Below are positions 41,651-46,921 of a stretch of DNA of 46,921 nt, in pieces. This stretch comes from Pseudomonadota bacterium (GTDB taxonomy: Bacteria > Bdellovibrionota_C > UBA2361 > SZUA-149 > DAOLCO01). Position numbers and translations under genes: made by a program. The notes beneath the pieces are model-generated. The model did no database searches. It saw nothing but the letters and a program-made list of their open reading frames with translations, and was not told where the DNA came from. Within the stretch, counting starts at the first letter, position 1; each line of letters opens with the position of its first letter. The stretch is from positions 1 to 46,921 of the forward strand of contig JAIYCX010000003.1 in the NCBI GenBank assembly GCA_027487795.1, given 5' to 3'.

Positions 41651-43597
41651 CTACTGAAAATTTTCTTCTATTAACTTACTAAATATTTCATGCGATGGCG
41701 GTCCTACCAGTTCTTCTCCGTTAAGAAAAAAAGTAGGAGTACCCTCTACTTTTTTTGATTCACCATCACTTATATCACTTTCTACTTGTTTTTTAATTTC
41801 TTTTGATGCAAGGCAACTCTTAAAACTGAACTCATCAAGTCCAATATCATTAGCTAACCCAATGAGATAACTGTCAACTTCCTTTATTGTTAAATCAGTT
41901 TCTGTTTTTTTGTATGTCCCCTGATACAACTTTGATAAGTATTTTAGATATTTATTTTGATCTCCTGAGCACTTAGCCGCATACGCAACTTTTAACTCGT
42001 ATTCGTTTTGAATTAACGGAAATTCTTTAAAAACAAATTTAACCTTACCAGTTGAGACATAGTCTTTAAAAATTTTCTCATAATAATTCATGAAAGATCG
42101 TTTACACATGCCACAATTAATATCTTGATAGACTTCTATCTTGACCGGAGCATCTGACAATCCAAATGTGCTACCTCTTGATCCAATTGACACTGAATTA
42201 ACCCATTCTAGATTGGGTACATATTGGACTTCTTCTCTGTCTTTTGAAACTTGAGTATGATCATCAGAATTTTCTTTAGTATCATCTTCAGAAAGCTTTG
42301 ATCTTTTTTGATTTAAAATATAAGAAGGCGTATTTGTAGGTACCCCCCTAATAGAATTAGTCGGTTTTGGCGAAGGCGTAGGAGATGAACATTCACTATG
42401 ATCGTTGCATGTTTTACCACTTCCATTGAGGCCACCAGGAACACACTTTTGAGAGTCATTGCATCGGTATTTACAATGTTCTGAGGTCTCACATTCAGCA
42501 CCAATACCATCTTTGGTACATTGACCATTTTGATTGCATCGAAGCGGCTTGCATGCTTTTGGGTCTCTAGGATTGCAAGTGTCCTCAGGGAGACCAGCCT
42601 TAAGAGTGCAAATATTTAACAAAGGATCGCAAGCGTAGTGTGGTTTATTATCAGAACACTCTAGATCAGAAGTACAATCTTTACCAGTTCCGTTAAGTCT
42701 ACATACTCCCAGTCGATGACATTTTTTTTTCTTTGGTGTAACAGATGGCATGGGAGTATTATTCGAAATTGGATTGATGGGTTTAATTGGATCAACGCCA
42801 GGTTTTCCAGACTCAGACCGATTAGCTGGTACACTAGTGGTAACCTCACTTAAAGTTCGCGAACCGCTTGCAACTTGATTAAAAGTAGTACCTGTTAGAG
42901 CAATAACAGCTAATGGAGTCATCGAATCTTTTGCAAAAACTATTGAAATAGTTTTATTTTTAAGATCGACAGGATTCACGTTAATAGCCTCCCCTGCTTC
43001 AATTAATAAAACTCGTTCAACTATCGGTTTATTGTTTTCACTAGTAACTTTTTTCGAGCTAGAGTCCCTATTTGGCAGATTAGTTTCATTTTCTGCGACT
43101 GAAAGAACTAATCCGTTCACTTCAAGACGATTTTTGGTTGAAGAACTTGTGTCCAATTTTAAACTGCCATTCTGATTTTCGGTATTTTTGTCCTTAGAAT
43201 TTAAATCAAAAGAGAATTCCTTAGAAATTATTTCAATCCCATTCGAATTTAAAACACTGACTTTTTTAACTGAGTTATCTAACTCTTCAATTTCAACACT
43301 ATTATTCTTATCTGTAAAAACCGCGAGCTCTGTCTCTGATAATTGAAGTGTAATTGAATCGAGAGAAGTTACATTCTTAGGGATTTTAATAGATGTTTTT
43401 GGTCGTCCCGGTCCACTCACTTCAGTAATAATAGGTAACGAATAAAATAATTTTAACTTACTTTCGGTTTTTAGATTTACCTCTCCATTTTTGCTGGACG
43501 AATCTAAATACGGCAATATCTCATAGTATGTAGGGGCCGCTATTAACATTGCTAAACAAGCAGCAAACATGTAAATAGAATATTTCTTGAATCTCAT
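41651..43597 (-). CDS. Membrane-anchored DsbA-family protein with Cys-rich repeats
   Basis: The 648-residue protein starts at ATG 43597 (a TTG at 43606 is an alternative). An N-terminal anchor helix (~5-24) is followed by an extracytoplasmic Ser/Asn-rich region with a probable beta domain (~50-240). A Cys-rich stretch comes next (16 cysteines between ~293 and ~403), with three G-x-G-x-x-C-x5-C repeats (GTGKDCTSDLEC, GIGAECETSEHC, GSGKTCNDHSEC). A C-terminal thioredoxin-fold of the DsbA/Thioredoxin_4 type carries CGMC (495-498) and cis-Pro in GTPTFF. The redox domain probably makes or repairs disulfides in the envelope; the Cys-rich part may be a built-in client or binding module. The combination is unusual. 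Confidence 0.75.
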   Translation of the reverse strand: MRFKKYSIYMFAACLAMLIAAPTYYEILPYLDSSSKNGEVNLKTESKLKLFYSLPIITEVSGPGRPKTSIKIPKNVTSLDSITLQLSETELAVFTDKNNSVEIEELDNSVKKVSVLNSNGIEIISKEFSFDLNSKDKNTENQNGSLKLDTSSSTKNRLEVNGLVLSVAENETNLPNRDSSSKKVTSENNKPIVERVLLIEAGEAINVNPVDLKNKTISIVFAKDSMTPLAVIALTGTTFNQVASGSRTLSEVTTSVPANRSESGKPGVDPIKPINPISNNTPMPSVTPKKKKCHRLGVCRLNGTGKDCTSDLECSDNKPHYACDPLLNICTLKAGLPEDTCNPRDPKACKPLRCNQNGQCTKDGIGAECETSEHCKYRCNDSQKCVPGGLNGSGKTCNDHSECSSPTPSPKPTNSIRGVPTNTPSYILNQKRSKLSEDDTKENSDDHTQVSKDREEVQYVPNLEWVNSVSIGSRGSTFGLSDAPVKIEVYQDINCGMCKRSFMNYYEKIFKDYVSTGKVKFVFKEFPLIQNEYELKVAYAAKCSGDQNKYLKYLSKLYQGTYKKTETDLTIKEVDSYLIGLANDIGLDEFSFKSCLASKEIKKQVESDISDGESKKVEGTPTFFLNGEELVGPPSHEIFSKLIEENFQ

Positions 43598-43606
43598 ATT
43601 ATTCAA

Positions 43607-44009
43607 AAGTATTTTAATAGTTATCTTATAGTATTCAGATTCATTGATCCCATTTTAGATTCACTAAACTCGACAAATTTTAGCTTATCTAGGAGGGAAT
43701 TACACCATTATGTATTCTTTAAATTTTTCAAATCTATATTATTTACAAATACTTATTATAAAGGAGTGTAACAAAGAGTTAAATTAAAGTTGTTAAAATA
43801 ATTACAAACAAACTATGCAAGATAGATTCTGAAAGTAGTTTAAATATTGATCTTAATATCTTTTAATAAGAGGCTGAAACAAAGACCATTAAAAGTGCAT
43901 AAAACCTATCCTCAGAGCGTATAGCAAAGTGTGTGAGGTTATTGTTCCTTATAAGGGTAATTAGTAAATAGAATTACGCTAGAACGGTCTTACAGACCCT
44001 TGTTAGAGT
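43607..44009. other. 403-base gap with a dispersed repeat and a copied gene end
   Basis: CTATCCTCAGAGCGTATAGC begins a dispersed-repeat copy at 43906-43930. It is followed two bases later by the 32-base copy of the giant gene's 3' end (43933-43964). Nothing else is recognised; the remainder is very AT-rich. Confidence 0.6.
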
Positions 44010-44615
44010 CTATTTTTTTATCATAACCTTCCCTCGAGTGCGTCCGATCTCTTGTACTTTGACTTTACCAATCTCTGTACTTTGTTGTACAGGCGCTTGT
44101 TGACTAGATGGCTGTTCAGGGAGATTAGAATTATTTTGAATTTGTTTTGTTTCAGACTCGGTTGGTACATCACAATCAGTAGAAGGACTTTTACTTGGAT
44201 TAGGAGTTGTAACCTCTCCTGGTAATTGTTTCACAGAAGGAGAATTTTCACTTATCTCTCCTACTTCTATAGAAGTCTCTGCCGAGACTGATGAAGCAAG
44301 TAATGCTGTTCCAACCAGCATTACTCCACTATAAAATAAAGAATTAGAAGGAGTCTCTTTTGTTATGATTGAACCATCTACTCTCCTTGAAATTGAGGCA
44401 CAAAAACTATCTCCAGAGTTCTCTACTAATGTAAGAATTTCCTTCTTTGAGAGCTTTGAAAAGTCATGTACTGTCTTTTGACAATGATGACAAAACCATC
44501 CTGAACTATTAGGATCTGACATAGACTTAAAGTCATCAATAGTACAAGAAGAAGTGACTGCTAACTGATCTATGATTTTTAATTTATTTCTTGAACTTAA
44601 GCTAACTTTTGCCAT
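44010..44615 (-). CDS. Zinc-ribbon-like membrane protein, Bacteroidetes-type N-terminal domain
   Basis: The 201-residue protein has an N-terminal domain with Cys24, CHHC at 42-45 and Cys72 in the pattern FCHHCQKTVHDFSKLSKKEILTLVENSGDSFCASI. This resembles the short Cys domain (C..CxxC-K-x-V-x-D-F/L-x-x-M/L-S-x-x-E) that precedes carboxypeptidase-like repeats in Bacteroidetes proteins. One membrane helix (~93-112) and a Pro/Ser/Gln-rich tail follow. The tail ends RTRGKVMIKK, just where larger relatives begin the repeat domain, so the gene may be a shortened form. The role is unknown. There is no Shine-Dalgarno sequence. Confidence 0.6.
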   Translation of the reverse strand: MAKVSLSSRNKLKIIDQLAVTSSCTIDDFKSMSDPNSSGWFCHHCQKTVHDFSKLSKKEILTLVENSGDSFCASISRRVDGSIITKETPSNSLFYSGVMLVGTALLASSVSAETSIEVGEISENSPSVKQLPGEVTTPNPSKSPSTDCDVPTESETKQIQNNSNLPEQPSSQQAPVQQSTEIGKVKVQEIGRTRGKVMIKK

Positions 44616-44743
44616 AAATTAAATACGAGACATTACTTAATAAATTTGTTCTTGGTTCACACTTAACTATCCTCAGTTAACTATGCCCCTAACTTAACTA
44701 TGGTAAGAGATGTTAGTCAAGTATTTTAAAAATACTTATTGAT

Positions 44744-45994
44744 TTAAATTTTACAATATTCATAAGCTGGAATCAGCTCTATAGACTTATTTTTCTCAAT
44801 TTTGATAGTACCAAATTCATCTGCCGTAATTATTATCAGTTTTGCTTGAGGGAATTCATCTTTAGCTTTAGTTAATGCTCTAACTTCTCTTTCTCTAGTT
44901 TCAATAGAAGAAATGTCTAAACAAACTTGGATTAAAGAATCTGTAAGGTGTCCGTTTCTGATTAAAAAATCTATTTCTTTGCCATCCGTCGTGCGGTAAT
45001 AAAATAATGACATCTCCGCCTGATACCCTTTTCGTCGAAGCTCTAAATAAATTGAATTTTCTAACTGTTTACCTAGAGTAGGCATTATTGCTGAATTAAT
45101 TGCGCCGATGAACCCAGTATCGATTAAATAAGGCTTTCTCTCTCCCTGAATTCGTTCTTTTATTTTTGAGGCAAAAGGCCTTGTCGATTCTACTAAATAT
45201 GCTTCTCTTAAATATTGTAGATATTTTTCTATCGTAGTGGGGCTTGGCGTTGATTGTAAAGCTTTTGACAATGACCTGGCACTAGTACGACTTGTAACAT
45301 TATTGGCAATGAGAGAAATTGTATTAGTTAGATAGATAGGATTTCTAATTTTTTTTCTCCTAACTAGATCTTTTAAAATTATTGAATCAAATAAAGTTTT
45401 AAGATAAGTTTTATTATTTACGGCTTTGCCAAGTACTATTTCAGGAAAGCCTCCGGTATTTAAGTATGCTTCAAAACTTTGCCAAGATTTCTTATTTTTC
45501 GTAGCTGAAAGATATTCATTATACGAAAATGGAAGTAGTTCGATTGCTATATGTCTTCCAGTTAGAGCAGTAGCAAGTTCAGAGCTCAGTAATTTGGCAT
45601 TTGATCCGGTAATAATTAGGTTATATCCGCGGCGATGAAGTTTGTTAATAAAAGTTTCCCAAAATGGAAAGTCTTGAATTTCATCTAAGTACCAAAATTC
45701 TGCATTGGGGTAGATTATTGAAGCTGCCTCTATAATCTTATCGCCTGATGCATCTAAAAAACCTTCTTCTTCGAAGTTTAGATAAGCAACTTTATCGTTT
45801 TCAAGTACTTTCTGTATTAACCTTGATTTTCCAGCACGACGTGGACCTAAAACGATTTTAATAAGTGCACTATTCAAGCTTTCTCTAAGCTCTTGCTCCT
45901 TTGTTCTTTGAATATAATCAGATTGACTAAAGTTAAGAAACTCCTGCTTTTGTTTTTTTATTATTTCTTCAAGAGAGTAAGTTACTGTATTCAT
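44744..45994 (-). CDS. AAA_14/DUF4143 ATPase
   Basis: The 416-residue protein has a Walker A, GPRRAGKS (50-57), a Walker B, EFWYLDEIQ (Asp104, Glu105), a sensor-like TGSNAKLLSSELATALTGR, and the C-terminal DUF4143 nuclease-like region ending with FYYRTTDGKEIDFLIRNG and a late Glu/Asp set. These stand-alone ATPases are common in prokaryotes, often patchily distributed and sometimes linked to mobile DNA or toxin-antitoxin loci; their function is not settled. All ATPase residues are intact. No Shine-Dalgarno sequence is seen. Confidence 0.9.
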   Translation of the reverse strand: MNTVTYSLEEIIKKQKQEFLNFSQSDYIQRTKEQELRESLNSALIKIVLGPRRAGKSRLIQKVLENDKVAYLNFEEEGFLDASGDKIIEAASIIYPNAEFWYLDEIQDFPFWETFINKLHRRGYNLIITGSNAKLLSSELATALTGRHIAIELLPFSYNEYLSATKNKKSWQSFEAYLNTGGFPEIVLGKAVNNKTYLKTLFDSIILKDLVRRKKIRNPIYLTNTISLIANNVTSRTSARSLSKALQSTPSPTTIEKYLQYLREAYLVESTRPFASKIKERIQGERKPYLIDTGFIGAINSAIMPTLGKQLENSIYLELRRKGYQAEMSLFYYRTTDGKEIDFLIRNGHLTDSLIQVCLDISSIETREREVRALTKAKDEFPQAKLIIITADEFGTIKIEKNKSIELIPAYEYCKI

Positions 45995-46093
45995 TATAAG
46001 ACTATATAAGTAGTATGCGCTCTACTTAGCAGATAATGAGCTATCTGACAAGTAGAAGGTTCTTTGATTGGCACTTAAATATACAGTCTGCCA

Positions 46094-46193
46094 TATCCTC
46101 AGAGCGTATAGCAAAATATGATTTTAGATACTTATGACGGCAGCACCTATTAGAGAATCTCCTGCTTACTGTCCTTAGAGCATGTAGCAAAGT
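46094..46193 (+). repeat. Two copies of a dispersed TCCTCAGAGCGTATAGCAAA-type repeat
   Basis: 46094-46115 matches 43909-43927 exactly over TCCTCAGAGCGTATAGCAAA minus its last base. 46172-46193 is a variant (TCCTTAGAGCATGTAGCAAA). Related pieces lie at 26315-26329 and, on the minus strand, 10626-10640. Confidence 0.6.
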
Positions 46194-46421
46194 TCTATTT
46201 TAATATAGTTAAAGTAATATCAAGAAAATTATGACATGTTAAGCATATATAAGCAGTTAATATTGTTATCAGTAGCTTTAAATGATAACGAATAAACGAA
46301 ATAGTTTTTGGATGGGTAGAAGAGATTATCTTTTCAAATAATGAGTACAATCATTTTGTATTTGTTTATTTGAAAGAGTTGCTTATTAAGGTTTTATTTT
46401 CTAACTAACGTAAAGTTTCCG

Positions 46422-46488
46422 TACCGTAGTCATGTCATTCCTGCGAAGATATAATTAAATTTTCGTAGGGATGACTGACATCACGGTA
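46422..46488. repeat. Imperfect inverted repeat of the GTCATTCCTGCGAA type
   Basis: TACCGTAGTCATGTCATTCC and its partner ending ATGACTGACATCACGGTA form a ~27-base imperfect stem around an AT-rich loop. It resembles dispersed palindromes of many proteobacteria and may be a decayed repeat. It lies 60 bases before the next start. Confidence 0.5.
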
Positions 46489-46549
46489 GCTAATCTTTCT
46501 TTAGGACCGTTTTCTGTTGTCTTTAGATCCCGAACTGAGGAGTTTTGTT

Positions 46550-46909
46550 ATGATGGTTTCGAACGATGTTAAGTTCAGTGACGCAAAGTCCATTCATGAA
46601 CATTTTATTTGGTTAACTGAGGTTGCGATTAACGGACATAGCAATCCGCATTATGGCACATTAGTTGGTTACTTAGACTTAGACGAAGGAAATGTCTTAA
46701 GGAGCGTTGCTAGAAGATTAATTTTTGGTATTGAAGATGAAATTGAGAGCATCTCAGAATCAGAACAAAAAATTTTCACTGATTTTAATAACATTGCTGA
46801 CCCCCTAGATGTTCAAATGAAAAAGCAACACCCCGAGCAACCGTTATTACTTACTAAATTATATGTGTATCCAAGAACTCTAATCAGAGCTTTTGAATAT
46901 TTATATTAA
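46550..46909 (+). CDS. Small unknown soluble protein
   Basis: The 119-residue acidic, mainly helical protein begins MMVSNDVKFSDAKSIHEHFIWLTEVAI and ends LYVYPRTLIRAFEYLY. No domain was recognised. The start is ATG 46550, with GAGGAG at 46537-46542 and 7-base spacing; the in-frame TTG 33 bases upstream lacks a Shine-Dalgarno sequence. The stop is 12 bases from the window end, so neighbours downstream are unknown. Confidence 0.65.
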   Translation: MMVSNDVKFSDAKSIHEHFIWLTEVAINGHSNPHYGTLVGYLDLDEGNVLRSVARRLIFGIEDEIESISESEQKIFTDFNNIADPLDVQMKKQHPEQPLLLTKLYVYPRTLIRAFEYLY

Positions 46910-46921
46910 TAGTAAGTTAAC

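Noticed and set aside
37881..46193. CRISPR array from the repeated 20-30-base sequences
   Set aside because: The repeats are few, irregularly spaced over kilobases, and lack spacers or cas genes.

Overview
The window is AT-rich chromosomal DNA from a Gram-negative, flagellated bacterium. The evidence for this is FlgH and FlgI (L- and P-rings), lipoprotein and Sec signal peptides, and a periplasmic DsbA-like protein. The flgF-G-A-H-I-J-M-N order, a sigma-54-type promoter ahead of it, Hanks-type kinases and many large unknown proteins are most like Bdellovibrionota/deltaproteobacterial lineages. That placement is inference; there is no rRNA or other firm marker. Many starts lack a Shine-Dalgarno sequence and at least one promoter looks leaderless.

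Layout. 1-2169: 3' part of a large surface protein. 2171-4715: an active Ser/Thr kinase back to back with a membrane pseudokinase that ends in ankyrin repeats. 4853-10402: two paralogous HTH/pseudo-receiver cassettes, each bounded by short inverted repeats and carrying conserved hairpins. They enclose an ANK/MATE-like transporter, a TrmB regulator and a sodium:solute symporter. 10686-12731: a tightly coupled five-gene operon (VapBC-type toxin-antitoxin, a broken nucleotidyltransferase gene, a small unknown protein, a second nucleotidyltransferase) driven by a near-consensus leaderless promoter. 13309-13645: repeat and hairpin DNA. 13670-20790: flagellar operon on the minus strand, with a sigma-54 promoter at about 21.0 kb. 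21130-25424: NarL-type regulator, MscL, EamA transporter, and a second TrmB regulator divergent from an orphan periplasmic binding protein. 25527-31335 (minus strand): a DUF1399-like protein with a Cys-rich tail, a membrane-anchored peroxiredoxin-like protein, two SPFH proteins, a CPBP protease and a DUF5685-like protein with a Cys-rich tail. 31685-34698: an unknown protein, a TauE/SafE exporter and an unknown membrane protein. 34925-37837: a RoxA-like ribosomal oxygenase and YcaO in one operon. 38106-41393: a 1095-residue unknown protein with a possible JAMM-like C-terminus, preceded and followed by copies of one repeat. 41651-46909: a Cys-rich DsbA fusion, a zinc-ribbon-like membrane protein, an AAA_14/DUF4143 ATPase and a small unknown protein.

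Shared logic. Two units have a TrmB repressor facing a transporter or binding protein across palindromic DNA. RoxA and YcaO both act on ribosomal proteins (uL16 and uS12). The most unusual material is the duplicated HTH/pseudo-receiver cassettes, the several unrelated long perfect inverted repeats between genes, and the large unknown gene at 38.1-41.4 kb, whose last 32 bases recur 2.5 kb downstream. No transposase, integrase, tRNA, rRNA or CRISPR array was seen.
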